A DNA stretch of 57,217 nt from Lachnospiraceae bacterium. Lineage in GTDB: Bacteria > Bacillota > Clostridia > Lachnospirales > Lachnospiraceae. The stretch is from NCBI GenBank assembly GCA_009911185.1, contig QXWW01000026.1, positions 1 to 57,217 of the forward strand, in the 5' to 3' direction. Positions 24,928 to 34,189 of this stretch are shown here, one piece after another. Position 1 is the stretch's first letter. Each line of letters starts with the position of its first letter. Position numbers and translations under genes: made by a program. Below the pieces are notes generated by a model. The model saw nothing but the letters and a program-made list of their open reading frames with translations, did not search any database and had not been told where the DNA came from.

Positions 24928-26652
24928 ATGAAAATTTTATTGATAGCTATAAATGCGAAATATATCCATTCTAATCTTGCAGTCTACAGTTTAAGAGCCT
25001 ATGCAGAGGAATACCAGGAGCATATCCAGATTGTAGAATATACCATTAATCACCGGCTGGACTTTATTTTGCAGGAGATCTATAAACAAAAGCCGGACGT
25101 TATGTGCTTTTCCTGTTATATCTGGAATTTCAGGTATGTACAGGAATTGATTGTGGAGCTTAAAAAGCTGCTGCCAGGCGTTCCCATCTGGGTGGGAGGG
25201 CCGGAGGTCTCTTATGAGCCAGAACTCTTTTTGCAGCGTTATCCTATGACGGAAGGGGTGATGACGGGAGAGGGAGAGGCCACTTTTCTGGATCTGTGCA
25301 AACATTATATAGAAGGAAGAGACGGAAGCCGTCTGGTACAGATTCCAGGACTGATTTTGCGGACGCATCAGGGACAGCTGGTGAAAACAGCGGCGAGAGA
25401 GCCTTTGTGTATGGACCGGATTCCATTTGCTTACCGGCAGTTGGAGGATTTTCAAAACCGGATTCTCTATTATGAAACCAGTCGGGGTTGTCCCTTTTCC
25501 TGCAGCTATTGTCTTTCTTCCATAGAAAAATGTTTACGGTTCCGTTCCCTTAATTTGGTTAAGCAGGAACTTTCATTTTTTCTGGAACAGAAGGTGCCTC
25601 AGGTGAAATTTGTAGACCGCACATTCAATTGCAATCACAGACATGCTCTGGAAATCTGGCAATATCTGAACAAACACGATAACGGGGTGACGAACTTCCA
25701 TTTTGAAATCTCAGCGGATTTGCTGACAGAAGAAGAAATGGAGCTGATTGCGTCCATGAGACCGGGGCTTATTCAGCTTGAGATCGGAGTGCAGTCCACT
25801 CATACGGCTACGATAGAAGAAATTCACCGCGCTATGGATTTATCCAGGGTAAAAGAGGCGGTAAAGCGTCTTAAGCGGTCAGGGACGGCACACCAGCATT
25901 TGGATTTGATTGCAGGTTTGCCCAGGGAGGGCTTTCTTGCTTTTGCAGAATCTTTCCAGCAGGTATACGCCCTGAAACCGGAACAGCTGCAATTAGGGTT
26001 TTTGAAGGTATTGAAGGGTTCTTACCTTTATGAACATCAGAAAGAATATGGACTATTGTACCAGGAACATCCGCCCTATGAGGTGCTGGCAACTAATTGG
26101 CTGTCTTACGAAGAACTGCTGAAAATTAAACTGGTGGAAGAGATGCTGGAGGTCTATTATAACAGCGGGCAATTTGAAATGACAATGAAGGTTCTGGAAT
26201 TAACAGAGGAAAATCCGTTTATGCTGTTCCTGCATTTAGGAGAATTTTATGAGAAACATGGCTGGTTGGCAATGAGCCATTCCCGTATGCGGCGCTGCGA
26301 AATTCTGCTGGCTTATGTGAAAGAAAAAGATGCGAAAAACTATGGAGTGTATCAGGAGACACTGACGTTCGACTTATATTACCGGGAAAATATGAAGAGC
26401 CGGCCGTCATGGGCTCCAGAGATATCATCTTTTCAGCAGCTAAGCAGACAATATTGCAAAAAAGGAAAGCTTACACATCTGGAGCCGTTCTGGTATGATA
26501 TGGAAACCATACGGGAGAAAATGACGCTGTCAGCATATCCGGAAAAAAGGGCGGAACAGAGTTTCTACCTTTTTTCCTATGAACAGCGTAATCCCTTAAG
26601 CGGACAGGCGCAGGTACGGCTTGTAAGTAATGGAGGAAAACATGTTGGTTGA
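24928..26652 (+). CDS. B12-binding-domain radical SAM protein (DUF4080-type)
   Basis: This protein of about 574 residues has an N-terminal cobalamin-binding-like domain (to about residue 140, with VGGPEVSYEPE and MTGEGEATF), then a radical SAM domain with C-x3-C-x2-C at residues 188, 192 and 195 (SRGCPFSCSYC). A C-terminal region of about 200 residues resembles DUF4080. Members are thought to be methyltransferases or similar radical enzymes, but the substrate of this widespread clostridial protein is unknown. The cobalamin domain lacks an obvious DxHxxG motif, so B12 binding is not assured. The start at ATG 24928 is preferred over GTG 24922. It overlaps the next gene by 11 bp. Confidence 0.85.
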   Translation: MKILLIAINAKYIHSNLAVYSLRAYAEEYQEHIQIVEYTINHRLDFILQEIYKQKPDVMCFSCYIWNFRYVQELIVELKKLLPGVPIWVGGPEVSYEPELFLQRYPMTEGVMTGEGEATFLDLCKHYIEGRDGSRLVQIPGLILRTHQGQLVKTAAREPLCMDRIPFAYRQLEDFQNRILYYETSRGCPFSCSYCLSSIEKCLRFRSLNLVKQELSFFLEQKVPQVKFVDRTFNCNHRHALEIWQYLNKHDNGVTNFHFEISADLLTEEEMELIASMRPGLIQLEIGVQSTHTATIEEIHRAMDLSRVKEAVKRLKRSGTAHQHLDLIAGLPREGFLAFAESFQQVYALKPEQLQLGFLKVLKGSYLYEHQKEYGLLYQEHPPYEVLATNWLSYEELLKIKLVEEMLEVYYNSGQFEMTMKVLELTEENPFMLFLHLGEFYEKHGWLAMSHSRMRRCEILLAYVKEKDAKNYGVYQETLTFDLYYRENMKSRPSWAPEISSFQQLSRQYCKKGKLTHLEPFWYDMETIREKMTLSAYPEKRAEQSFYLFSYEQRNPLSGQAQVRLVSNGGKHVG

Positions 26653-27358
26653 ATATGTGGCAGTGGATCTTGAGATGACCGGGTTGCGCGCCCGTACAGA
26701 CCGGATTCTGGAAATTGGGGCTGTGAAAGTGCAGCAGGGGGAAATAACAGATTTCTTTCAGACGCTGGTAAATCCGCAGATGAAACTGCCGGAGGAAATT
26801 ATCAGCCTTACCGGGATTACGGACCAGATGGCGGCCAAAGGGTGCGATACATATCATGCCGTTCAGGAGTTTCTTACTTTTTGCAGAGGGTTTCCTCTGG
26901 CCGGGCATAATATTATCTTTGATTACAGTTTTTTAAAACAATATGCAATTAATCAGGGGATTCCCCTGGAAAAAGAAGGCGTAGATACTTTGAAACTGGC
27001 AAGAAAGTTTTTGCCCGAGGCGGAAAAAAAGACGCTGGATTATCTTTGTGAATTTTTGCATATCAGACGCGAGAGAACCCATCGCGCCCTGGAGGACGCC
27101 AGGGCAGCGGCGAAACTGCTGGAATATTTAAAGATGCAATTTGGAGAAAGGGAGCCGGAGGCGTTTCTCCCCAAACCGCTGCAGTATAAAGCGAAGAAGC
27201 AGCAGCCGGCTACGAAACAGCAAAAGAGCCGGCTACAGGAATTGGTGCAGTATTATCAGATAAACTTAAACCGGGAGATTGAGAGTCTCAACCGCAGTGA
27301 AGCTTCGCGGCTTACGGATCAGATTTATTGCAGATATGGTAAAATCCCACGTTCATAA
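26642..27358 (+). CDS. DnaQ-like 3'-5' exonuclease
   Basis: This 238-residue DEDDh exonuclease has ExoI motif VAVDLEMTGL (Asp9, Glu11), ExoII in GHNIIFDYSFL, and ExoIII HRALEDARAA with the catalytic histidine and aspartate. It resembles the proofreading domain of DNA polymerase III PolC/epsilon and may work in repair or RNA turnover. A basic C-terminal tail of about 70 residues follows the catalytic domain. GGAGG lies 5 nt before the ATG at 26642. The gene overlaps the radical SAM gene upstream and converges, with a 6-bp overlap, on the gene at 27353. Confidence 0.9.
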   Translation: MLVEYVAVDLEMTGLRARTDRILEIGAVKVQQGEITDFFQTLVNPQMKLPEEIISLTGITDQMAAKGCDTYHAVQEFLTFCRGFPLAGHNIIFDYSFLKQYAINQGIPLEKEGVDTLKLARKFLPEAEKKTLDYLCEFLHIRRERTHRALEDARAAAKLLEYLKMQFGEREPEAFLPKPLQYKAKKQQPATKQQKSRLQELVQYYQINLNREIESLNRSEASRLTDQIYCRYGKIPRS

Positions 27359-27976
27359 ACCGTGCCGGTTATCCGGATATTGCTCCAGCATAGCGAGTAT
27401 GGGCTGTTTTGTCAGCGAATTTAAATCTGAGGCGGCAGTTTTCATCTCCTGAATTTTTGCGTAGTCGCCCGACGCGGCATAGAGCTGGGCGAGAAGCTGC
27501 CAGGTTGCGCGTATATCGCTTTTGATGGAAACTGCAAATGCCAGCACACAGACGGCTTCTTCGGTATGCGAAAGTTCATTTAGACGCTGGCCCCAGGTGT
27601 TCAGGGTGCGGGCCAGGAGGGTGAAGTTCTGGTCGCACTGCGTCAGTTCCGGAAGGTTGGCAGGGCCGTATTTTAATTTCAGATCCGTATTGCTGATTCC
27701 GGTAAGATTTAAAATTTTTTTCTCTTTCAAGGCAAGAACCTGGGTTTCGCATTGTTTTAGAAGATCGTCCTGAAACAGGGCGAAAGGGAGTGTGACGCCG
27801 GAAAAATCAATATAATCCAGATGCGAGATATCCTGTCTGCGGGTAAGATTTGCATCATTTTCACGCTTCCAGAAAGCGTCCTCTGCCGCCTGGTTCTGGT
27901 GATTTGCTTTCATACGTTTATAAGAGACGACCGCCATAAAAATGATCGTCCATCCAATGAGTAGAAAAAAAGCCAT
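27353..27976 (-). CDS. Membrane-anchored protein of unknown function
   Basis: This 207-residue protein has one N-terminal membrane segment (FFLLIGWTIIFMAVVSY) followed by a charged cytoplasmic region that is mostly helical. The C-terminal half (from ELTQCDQNFTLLARTLNTWG) has spacing like a tetratricopeptide helix pair (TWQLLAQLYAASGDYAKIQEM). I do not recognise a named family. It stands alone, convergent with the exonuclease gene, and its upstream end faces a small gene at 28034. The frame is intact with a plausible AAAGGAATG ribosome site. Confidence 0.6.
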   Translation of the reverse strand: MAFFLLIGWTIIFMAVVSYKRMKANHQNQAAEDAFWKRENDANLTRRQDISHLDYIDFSGVTLPFALFQDDLLKQCETQVLALKEKKILNLTGISNTDLKLKYGPANLPELTQCDQNFTLLARTLNTWGQRLNELSHTEEAVCVLAFAVSIKSDIRATWQLLAQLYAASGDYAKIQEMKTAASDLNSLTKQPILAMLEQYPDNRHGL

Positions 27977-28033
27977 AAGATTGCATTCCTTTCTGAAATA
28001 AGGTAGTATGTATAGGGAATGGAGGTGAAAACT

Positions 28034-28141
28034 ATGCTGAATTTTAACAATCCCAAAACGAAAAAGACATTTGCGGCAGTAATTGCGATAATTCTGGTGA
28101 TTTCTATGGTAGCCGCGGTATTCCTCTCAGCGTTTGTGTAG
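28034..28141 (+). CDS. 35-residue single-span membrane peptide
   Basis: The sequence starts MLNFNNPKTKKTFAAVIAII and ends LSAFV. A basic N-terminal segment is followed by one hydrophobic span of about 22 residues. GGAGGTGA lies 5 nt upstream of the ATG, a better ribosome site than most genes here, which supports real translation. It is divergent from the gene at 27353. Small proteins of this form occur widely in Lachnospiraceae; I cannot assign a function. Confidence 0.65.
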   Translation: MLNFNNPKTKKTFAAVIAIILVISMVAAVFLSAFV

Positions 28142-28261
28142 AATGAAATAACTGGAAGAATTGGGGAATAGCGGATTTTTAGGGCATAGGATTCATCTGC
28201 ACCTGTTCATAATATACAGAAAGAGTTATGTTATGTCAACGAAATTCGTGGTATGTGTATC

Positions 28262-28289
28262 TTGAAAAATAATAAGTTTGTGATAAAAT
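28262..28289 (+). promoter_or_regulatory. Promoter of the VanW-family gene
   Basis: TTGAAA at 28262-28267 and TAAAAT at 28284-28289 are 16 bp apart. They lie 42 bp upstream of the first ATG. Confidence 0.6.
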
Positions 28290-28331
28290 TAGGTAGGTAA
28301 AGTATAAACGAAGCAGAGTAGTAGGAGATGG

Positions 28332-29993
28332 ATGACTATGAAGAGTTGGAAAAAATATCTGTCAATTGCGGGAGTGCTGTTCGTGCTGGCATTGACAGCA
28401 GTTGTAACAATTCCGGTAAATGCGGAGACAGATGAGACGTCTACCATTCCGCAGCGTGTGTATTTCGGAGAAGTTGCTGTAGGGGGAATGACCCAGGAAG
28501 AGGCAAAGACTGCGGTAGAAGAATATATTAGCGGCAAACTGGATCAGAAGGTTACGCTTCAGGCCGGTAAGAATACCGTACAGGTGCCGGTTTCACAGTT
28601 TGGGATTTCCTGGGGGAATCCGGAAATTGCAGAGGAAGCGGTTGGCCTTGGCAAAAGCGGGAACCTGATTACCCGTTATAAAGCGATGAAGGATCTGGAA
28701 AATGAAGATAAGGTATATGATCTTTCCTATAAAGTTGACGAGGCGATGATCAGCCGTGTATTGGAGAGTAATGCACAGACGCTGAATACGGAGGCAAAAG
28801 ACGGCGGGCTTACCAGGGAAAACGGCAGTTTTACCGTTGTTCCGGGCAGTCAGGGCGTCAGTATCAATATAGATAATTCAAAGGAAATTCTGCAAAAATA
28901 TTTTTCAAGCGAATGGGATGGGACAATCTCTGGCTCTATTGAGCTTGCAGCAGACGTGGTAGAGCCGAGAGGCAGTGAGGCAGAGCTTGGCAAGGTAAAG
29001 GATCTTTTGGGCGGTTTTCATACGTCTTATAGTTCTTCAGGTGCCGGACGTTCCAAGAATGTGGAAAATGGAGCGTCTCTGATTAATGGTTCCGTCGTGT
29101 ATCCGGGCGATACGTTTTCTGTATATGAGGCGGTAAGCCCCTTTGATGCAGAACACGGCTATGAACTTGCAGGTTCTTACGAGAATGGAACGACCGTAGA
29201 AACCTACGGCGGAGGAATCTGCCAGGTGTCAACAACCCTGTATAATGCGGTAATTCGTGCGGAACTGGAAATTGCGGAGCGTTTCAACCACTCTATGATT
29301 GTCAGTTATGTGGATCCTTCTGCGGATGCGGCGATTGCGGGAACCTATAAGGATTTAAAATTTACCAACAATACGGACGCGCCAATCTATATAGAAGGAT
29401 ACACGGAAGGAAGAGAACTTTATTTTAATGTTTTTGGAGAAGAAACCAGGCCGGCGAACCGTGAGGTAAGTTTTGTGAGCGAGACATTGTCTACGACGGA
29501 ACCGGGCACTCAGTATCAGGCTTCTTCCGGTCATGCGATTGGATATATCAGCCAGAAACAGTCTTCCCATACAGGCTATACTGCGCAGTTGTGGAAAGTA
29601 GTGACAGTTGACGGTGTTGAAAAGAGCCGGGAGATTTTTAATAAGAGTACTTATAAAGCTTCCCCGCGTATTGTGGTAGTAGGGACTGCCTCTGCAAATC
29701 CGGAAGCGGTAAACGCCATGAACGCGGCAATCGGGACTCAGAATGAGGGAGCGATCAGCGCGGCGGCGGCGCAGTGGAACGATGCAGCGCAGCAAGCGGC
29801 GGCGCAGCAGGCGGCTATAGAAGCGCAGCAGGCGGCAGAAGCGGCGCAGCAGCAACAGTTGCAACAGCAGCAAGAGCAGGAACAGCAGGAAGGCCAAGAG
29901 AAGCCCAAAGAAGAAAAGCCAAAAGACGAGGAAGAAAAACCAAATAAGCAAGATAAAAAAGAAAAAGAAGAAGAAGAGGGCGATGATGAGTAG
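28332..29993 (+). CDS. VanW-family exported protein with peptidoglycan-binding-like repeats
   Basis: This 553-residue protein has a signal or anchor (residues 5-30), then two PG_binding_4/YoaR-like repeats (about 45-215). A VanW domain follows (about 225-360) with GDTFSVYEAVSPF, the ETYGGGICQVSTTLYNAV signature and FNHSMIVSYVDPSADAAI, then a G5-like beta region. The last 90 residues are low complexity, first alanine/glutamine-rich and then lysine/glutamate-rich, and are probably disordered. Such proteins are attached to or act on the cell wall; the precise function is unknown. AGGAG is 4 nt from the ATG at 28332 and 10 nt from ATG 28338, so either start is possible. Confidence 0.88.
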   Translation: MTMKSWKKYLSIAGVLFVLALTAVVTIPVNAETDETSTIPQRVYFGEVAVGGMTQEEAKTAVEEYISGKLDQKVTLQAGKNTVQVPVSQFGISWGNPEIAEEAVGLGKSGNLITRYKAMKDLENEDKVYDLSYKVDEAMISRVLESNAQTLNTEAKDGGLTRENGSFTVVPGSQGVSINIDNSKEILQKYFSSEWDGTISGSIELAADVVEPRGSEAELGKVKDLLGGFHTSYSSSGAGRSKNVENGASLINGSVVYPGDTFSVYEAVSPFDAEHGYELAGSYENGTTVETYGGGICQVSTTLYNAVIRAELEIAERFNHSMIVSYVDPSADAAIAGTYKDLKFTNNTDAPIYIEGYTEGRELYFNVFGEETRPANREVSFVSETLSTTEPGTQYQASSGHAIGYISQKQSSHTGYTAQLWKVVTVDGVEKSREIFNKSTYKASPRIVVVGTASANPEAVNAMNAAIGTQNEGAISAAAAQWNDAAQQAAAQQAAIEAQQAAEAAQQQQLQQQQEQEQQEGQEKPKEEKPKDEEEKPNKQDKKEKEEEEGDDE

Positions 29994-30038
29994 TACGGAC
30001 GGCGGAGAAGAGGAAGCTGTCAAAGATCATACGTCTGC

Positions 30039-30066
30039 AAGGCTGTTTCAGTAATGAAACAGCCTT
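30039..30066 (+). terminator. Terminator of the VanW-family gene
   Basis: The stem AAGGCTGTTTC/GAAACAGCCTT has a 6-nt loop and lies 46 bp after the stop codon. The T-tract is weak. Confidence 0.7.
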
Positions 30067-30123
30067 AACTTACATTATAAGAACATTCCACATCCTGCAG
30101 AGTGTTTTTATAATGCAAGTTAA
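30065..30123. promoter_or_regulatory. 21-bp inverted repeat in the AIR-synthase-like leader
   Basis: The left arm 30065-30085 (starting TTAACTTACATTATAAG) pairs with the right arm 30103-30123 (ending TTATAATGCAAGTTAA) with two imperfections, around a 17-nt loop. The right arm ends just before the GGGAGAG ribosome site of the gene at 30138. Both arms contain a TATAAT-like box. It could be an operator, or an RNA hairpin that limits translation. Confidence 0.6.
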
Positions 30124-30137
30124 GGGAGAGACAGAAA

Positions 30138-31121
30138 ATGAAAATAGGAAAGATACCGGAGAATGTATTAAAGCGTTCTGTGTTTAAACAGATACGTACG
30201 AAGCGGCAGGAAGTAATTCTGGGAGCTGGTGTTGGCGAGGACTGTGCAGCAATCCAGCTTACGGAAAAAGAAATGTTTGTGATATCTACAGACCCGGTTA
30301 CCGGGACAGCGACAGACATCGGGCGCCTTGCCATTCATATTACCATAAATGACCTTGCGTCTGCAGGCGCGGAGCCGGTGGGAGTTATGCTGACGCTTCT
30401 CCTTCCGGAGCATACCAAAGAGGCGGATTTAAAAAAAATGATGGGCCAGATTGAACGGGTGTGCGCCTTGGCGAAGATTCAGATTATGGGTGGCCATACG
30501 GAAGTGACGAAGGCGGTGAACCAGCCGGTGGTGAATGTCTGCGGAGTGGGGAAAGTGAAGCAGGGACAATTGGTTTCTACTGCGGGGGCAAGACCGGGTG
30601 ACGATATCCTGGCAAGTAAATGGATAGGGCTGGAGGGAACTTCCATTATTGCCAAGGAAAAAGCACGGGAACTTTCAGAACGTTATCCTGTAAAGCTCAT
30701 TCAAAAGGCACAGAAATTCGATCAGTATTTGTCCGTACTGCCGGAGGCGGCTGTGGCCGTGAAGTCCGGCGTTACGGCTATGCATGACGTGACAGAGGGA
30801 GGGATTTTCGGCGCCCTTTGGGAACTGGCAGAAAGCTCTGGCGTTGGACTTGAGATAGATTTGAAGAAAATACCGGTAAAACAGGAGACAATTGAAGTCT
30901 GTGAATTTTTTGGAATCAACCCCTATGAGCTGATTTCCAGCGGATGTATGCTGATGGCGTCGCCGGATGGGAATGCCCTGCTGCGGGAATTGGAGAAAGC
31001 GGGCATCCATGCCGTTTTGATTGGAAAGGCCACACAGGGCAATGACAGAGTATTGCTTAATGGGGAAGAACGGCGTTTTCTAGAGCCTCCCAAGACAGAT
31101 GAATTGTATCGGGTTTTATAA
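30138..31121 (+). CDS. AIR synthase-related protein (PurM/HypE-like fold)
   Basis: This 327-residue protein has the PurM superfamily pattern: GAGVGEDCAAIQL near the N-terminus, VISTDPVTGTATDIGRLAIHITINDLASAGAEP (ATP/metal-binding Asp residues), MGGHTEVT, and in the C-terminal half MHDVTEGGIFGALWELAESS and NPYELISSGCMLMA. It lacks the C-terminal cysteine of the hydrogenase factor HypE and the N-terminal Sec/Cys loop of SelD, so it is neither. The substrate is unknown. It is the first of a compact set with the Lrp-like regulator and aminotransferase genes. Confidence 0.85.
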   Translation: MKIGKIPENVLKRSVFKQIRTKRQEVILGAGVGEDCAAIQLTEKEMFVISTDPVTGTATDIGRLAIHITINDLASAGAEPVGVMLTLLLPEHTKEADLKKMMGQIERVCALAKIQIMGGHTEVTKAVNQPVVNVCGVGKVKQGQLVSTAGARPGDDILASKWIGLEGTSIIAKEKARELSERYPVKLIQKAQKFDQYLSVLPEAAVAVKSGVTAMHDVTEGGIFGALWELAESSGVGLEIDLKKIPVKQETIEVCEFFGINPYELISSGCMLMASPDGNALLRELEKAGIHAVLIGKATQGNDRVLLNGEERRFLEPPKTDELYRVL

Positions 31122-31140
31122 GTTTAAGGAGGATAAGTTG

Positions 31141-31629
31141 ATGGAAATGAGAGAGAAGATTTTAACTTTCATAGAGAAAAACAGCAGAGTGGATTTGAAG
31201 CAGCTTGCCATTATGCTGGGCATGGAAGAAGCGGCCGTGGCAAACGAACTGGCAGCTATGGAGGAGGAACATATTATTTGCGGTTATCATACCCTGATTG
31301 ACTGGGAAAAAACCAGCATTGAAAAAGTGAATGCGCTGATTGAAGTGCGGGTGACTCCTCAGCGGGGCAGAGGCTTTGACAGTGTGGCGGAGCGAGTCTA
31401 TAATTATCCGGAAGTTAACGCGGTTTATCTGATTTCCGGGGGCTATGATCTTTTGGTAACTCTGGAAGGAAAGACGCTGAGAGAAGTAGCGCAGTTTGTG
31501 TCTGATAAGCTGTCTACGCTGGACTCTGTGCTGAGCACAAAGACGAATTTTATCCTTAAGAAATATAAGGATCATGGAACGGTGATTGCAAAGCCCAAGG
31601 GGGATGAAAGGATGCTGGTGAGCTTATGA
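31141..31629 (+). CDS. Lrp/AsnC-family regulator
   Basis: This 162-residue protein has an N-terminal winged helix (LKQLAIMLGMEEAAVANELAAMEEEHIICGYHTLID) and a C-terminal RAM-type ligand domain (VEVRVTP-like opening, PEVNAVYLISGGYDLLVTLEG). Such proteins sense amino acids and form octamers. The start is ATG 31141 with AAGGAGG 8 nt upstream; a longer frame reaching into the previous gene is rejected. It overlaps the aminotransferase gene by 4 bp (ATGA), so the two are co-expressed, and the regulator may respond to that enzyme's amino-acid substrate. Confidence 0.9.
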   Translation: MEMREKILTFIEKNSRVDLKQLAIMLGMEEAAVANELAAMEEEHIICGYHTLIDWEKTSIEKVNALIEVRVTPQRGRGFDSVAERVYNYPEVNAVYLISGGYDLLVTLEGKTLREVAQFVSDKLSTLDSVLSTKTNFILKKYKDHGTVIAKPKGDERMLVSL

Positions 31630-32795
31630 AAAATCCATTATCAGAACGCATTACCGAAATTCCCTTTTCAGGTATCCGGAAATTTTTCGATATTGCAGCG
31701 GAAATGCAGGATGTAATTTCCCTCGGCGTTGGCGAGCCGGATTTTGACACACCCTGGCATATCCGGGACGAGGGAATTTATTCTTTGGAAAAGGGAAGGA
31801 CGGCATATACTTCCAATGCGGGTTTAAAAGAATTAAAAATAGAGATTGCCAGGTATCTGGAGCGCAGATTTCAGGTATCCTATGACTATGACACGGAAAT
31901 GATGATTACGGTTGGCGGCAGCGAGGCTATTGACATAGCGATGCGCGCTATGTTAGATCCGGGAGATGAGGTATTGATTCCGCAGCCAAGTTATGTGTCC
32001 TACGTGCCTTGCGCCGCTTTGGCAAACGGTACGCCGGTGATTATTAATCTGAAAGAGGAAAATGAATTTCGTCTAACAGCGCAGGAGCTTACCGATGCCA
32101 TTACGCCAAAAACCAAGCTTTTAGTATTGCCGTTTCCGAACAATCCTACCGGGGCTATCATGGACGGGGAGGATCTGCAGGCAGTTGCAAGAATCGTCAA
32201 AGAGCATGATTTGTATGTAATCAGTGATGAAATATATGCGGAACTGACATACCAGCAGGAGCATGTAACGATTGCTTCGCTGCCGGGTATGCGGGAGAGG
32301 ACCGTACTGATCAATGGGTTTTCCAAGGCGTATGCCATGACGGGATGGCGGCTGGGCTATGCCTGTGCACCGAAGGTGATTTTGGAACAAATGTTGAAAA
32401 TCCATCAATATGCCATAATGTGCGCGCCAACTACCAGCCAATATGCCGCTGTGGAGGCAGTACGCAATGGGGATGAGGATGTAGTGAGTATGCGGGAGGA
32501 ATATAATGGCAGACGGCGTTACCTCATGCATCGTTTCCAGGAAATGGGACTGACCTGTTTTGAACCGTTTGGAGCATTTTATGCGTTTCCGTGTATCAGG
32601 GAATTTGGGATGAGTTCGGACGAATTTGCAACCCGTATGCTGCAGGAAGAGAAAGTGGTCGTGGTTCCTGGAACCGCTTTTGGAGAATGCGGAGAGGGGT
32701 TTTTGCGCATATCCTACGCGTATTCTCTGGAAAAATTGGAAGAGGCGCTGAACAGAATGGAACGGTTTATTGCGAAGCTCCGTTGTCAGAAATAG
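31626..32795 (+). CDS. Class I pyridoxal-phosphate aminotransferase
   Basis: This 389-residue fold-type I aminotransferase has FIDIAAEMQDVISLGVGEPDFDTP-like opening, GSEAIDIAMRAML, the conserved FPNNPTGA, SDEIYAELTY (Asp contacting the PLP ring nitrogen) and the PLP-binding lysine in NGFSKAYAMTGWRLGY; the substrate-carboxylate arginine is in GEGFLRISYA. It resembles the Lrp-linked aromatic or alanine aminotransferases of Firmicutes (PatA/AlaT group). The substrate amino acid is not determined. Translation is coupled to the upstream Lrp gene. Confidence 0.9.
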   Translation: MKNPLSERITEIPFSGIRKFFDIAAEMQDVISLGVGEPDFDTPWHIRDEGIYSLEKGRTAYTSNAGLKELKIEIARYLERRFQVSYDYDTEMMITVGGSEAIDIAMRAMLDPGDEVLIPQPSYVSYVPCAALANGTPVIINLKEENEFRLTAQELTDAITPKTKLLVLPFPNNPTGAIMDGEDLQAVARIVKEHDLYVISDEIYAELTYQQEHVTIASLPGMRERTVLINGFSKAYAMTGWRLGYACAPKVILEQMLKIHQYAIMCAPTTSQYAAVEAVRNGDEDVVSMREEYNGRRRYLMHRFQEMGLTCFEPFGAFYAFPCIREFGMSSDEFATRMLQEEKVVVVPGTAFGECGEGFLRISYAYSLEKLEEALNRMERFIAKLRCQK

Positions 32796-32828
32796 AAATG
32801 GTTTCTATGCAATCAAAGGAGAAAAGGT

Positions 32829-33341
32829 ATGGCAGAATTAAATATAGTGCTTTATGAACCGGAAATCCCGGCCAATACCGGGAATATTGGAAGAACTTGC
32901 GTTGCTACCGGGACAAGGCTTCATCTCATTGAGCCGCTGGGGTTTCAACTGAGTGAGAAGGCGATTAAACGCGCCGGCATGGATTACTGGCGGGAACTGG
33001 ATGTTGTCAGATATTTGAATTGGCAGGATTTTCTTGACAAAAATCCCGGCGCCAGAATATACATGGCTACGACCAAGGCGCAAAGGGTGTACACAGAGGT
33101 CAGTTATGAACCGGATTGCTATATTATGTTTGGCAAGGAGAGCGCCGGAATCCCGGAAGATATTTTAAAGAAGTACCCCGATGCGTGCGTGCGTATTCCT
33201 ATGATTGGAGAAACTCGTTCTCTCAACCTTTCTAATTCTGTTGCCATAATACTGTATGAAGCGCTGCGGCAGAATCAGTTTGAACATATGAAACTGCAAG
33301 GGCAATTACACCATCAAAGCTGGGATGAGGTACAGGCATGA
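32829..33341 (+). CDS. trmL: tRNA (cytidine(34)-2'-O)-methyltransferase
   Basis: This 170-residue SPOUT methyltransferase has [21 protein letters not shown] at the N-terminus, [13 protein letters not shown] in the middle, and the knot motif [27 protein letters not shown] at the C-terminus. That set is characteristic of TrmL, which methylates the wobble ribose of tRNA-Leu. Length equals the usual size. Its stop overlaps the start of ecfA1 (ATGA), linking it to the ECF transporter genes. GGAG lies 6 nt upstream of the ATG. Confidence 0.92.
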   Translation: MAELNIVLYEPEIPANTGNIGRTCVATGTRLHLIEPLGFQLSEKAIKRAGMDYWRELDVVRYLNWQDFLDKNPGARIYMATTKAQRVYTEVSYEPDCYIMFGKESAGIPEDILKKYPDACVRIPMIGETRSLNLSNSVAIILYEALRQNQFEHMKLQGQLHHQSWDEVQA

Positions 33342-34189
33342 ATTTTATCGAGGCAAGAAAACTGGTACATGAGTATATCCGCCGTGACGAAGAGGACAAT
33401 GTGGAAAGTATTCTGACCGCATTAGATCAGGTGGACCTGGATGTAAAACAGGGAGAATTTATAGCGGTCCTGGGGCATAATGGTTCCGGAAAATCTACGC
33501 TTGCCAAGCATTTGAATGTGCTGCTGACGGCAAGCGGCGGTACGCTATGGGTGGATGGCAAAGATACTGCAAATGCGGATAATCTTTGGGCAATACGCCA
33601 GAATACAGGCATGGTATTTCAGAACCCGGATAACCAGATTATCGCCAGCGTGGTGGAGGAGGATGTGGCTTTTGGACCGGAAAATATTGGCGTTCCCACG
33701 CCGGAAATCTGGAAACGGGTGGAGCACAGTTTAAAATCAGTAGGAATGATAAAATACCGGGAACATTCGCCCAATAAATTGAGCGGCGGCCAGAAGCAGA
33801 GAATAGCCATTGCCGGGGTCCTGGCTATGGAACCTCAATGCATTGTACTGGATGAGCCTACGGCAATGCTCGACCCTAATGGGCGGCGGGAGGTATTGGA
33901 AGCAGTGGAGCAGCTCAATAAGGAGAAAGGAATCACTGTGATTTTGATTACTCATTATATGGAAGAAGTAATCCATGCAGACAGGGTCTATGTGATGGAT
34001 AATGGAAAAGTGGTGATGCAGGGCAGTCCGAGAAGTTTATTTTCGCAGGTAGACACATTAAAATCTTATCGCCTGGACGTGCCGCAGATTACGCTTTTGG
34101 CCTATGAATTGAGGAAAGCGGGGCTGGATATTCCGGAGGGGATTTTAACCAGGCAGGAGCTGGTGGAGGCATTATGTCAATTATATTAG
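33338..34189 (+). CDS. ecfA1: ECF transporter ATPase A1
   Basis: This 283-residue ABC ATPase has Walker [11 protein letters not shown]-loop [22 protein letters not shown], signature LSGGQKQR, Walker [14 protein letters not shown] and H-loop LITHYMEE. The FQNPDNQ motif and the C-terminal extension are typical of EcfA of energy-coupling-factor vitamin transporters. It forms a heterodimer with the next gene product and couples through EcfT to separate substrate-binding S proteins. No S-component gene is adjacent, as expected for a shared (group II) module. It overlaps ecfA2 by 16 bp. Confidence 0.93.
   Translation: MNFIEARKLVHEYIRRDEEDNVESILTALDQVDLDVKQGEFIAVLGHNGSGKSTLAKHLNVLLTASGGTLWVDGKDTANADNLWAIRQNTGMVFQNPDNQIIASVVEEDVAFGPENIGVPTPEIWKRVEHSLKSVGMIKYREHSPNKLSGGQKQRIAIAGVLAMEPQCIVLDEPTAMLDPNGRREVLEAVEQLNKEKGITVILITHYMEEVIHADRVYVMDNGKVVMQGSPRSLFSQVDTLKSYRLDVPQITLLAYELRKAGLDIPEGILTRQELVEALCQLY

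Noticed and set aside
29355-30030. Leftward leucine/phenylalanine-rich frames
   Set aside because: These are reverse-strand shadows of the alanine/glutamine- and lysine/glutamate-rich tail of the VanW-family gene.
30138-31121. Selenophosphate synthase or hydrogenase factor HypE
   Set aside because: No N-terminal Sec/Cys loop as in SelD and no C-terminal cysteine as in HypE; only the shared PurM-like fold is supported.
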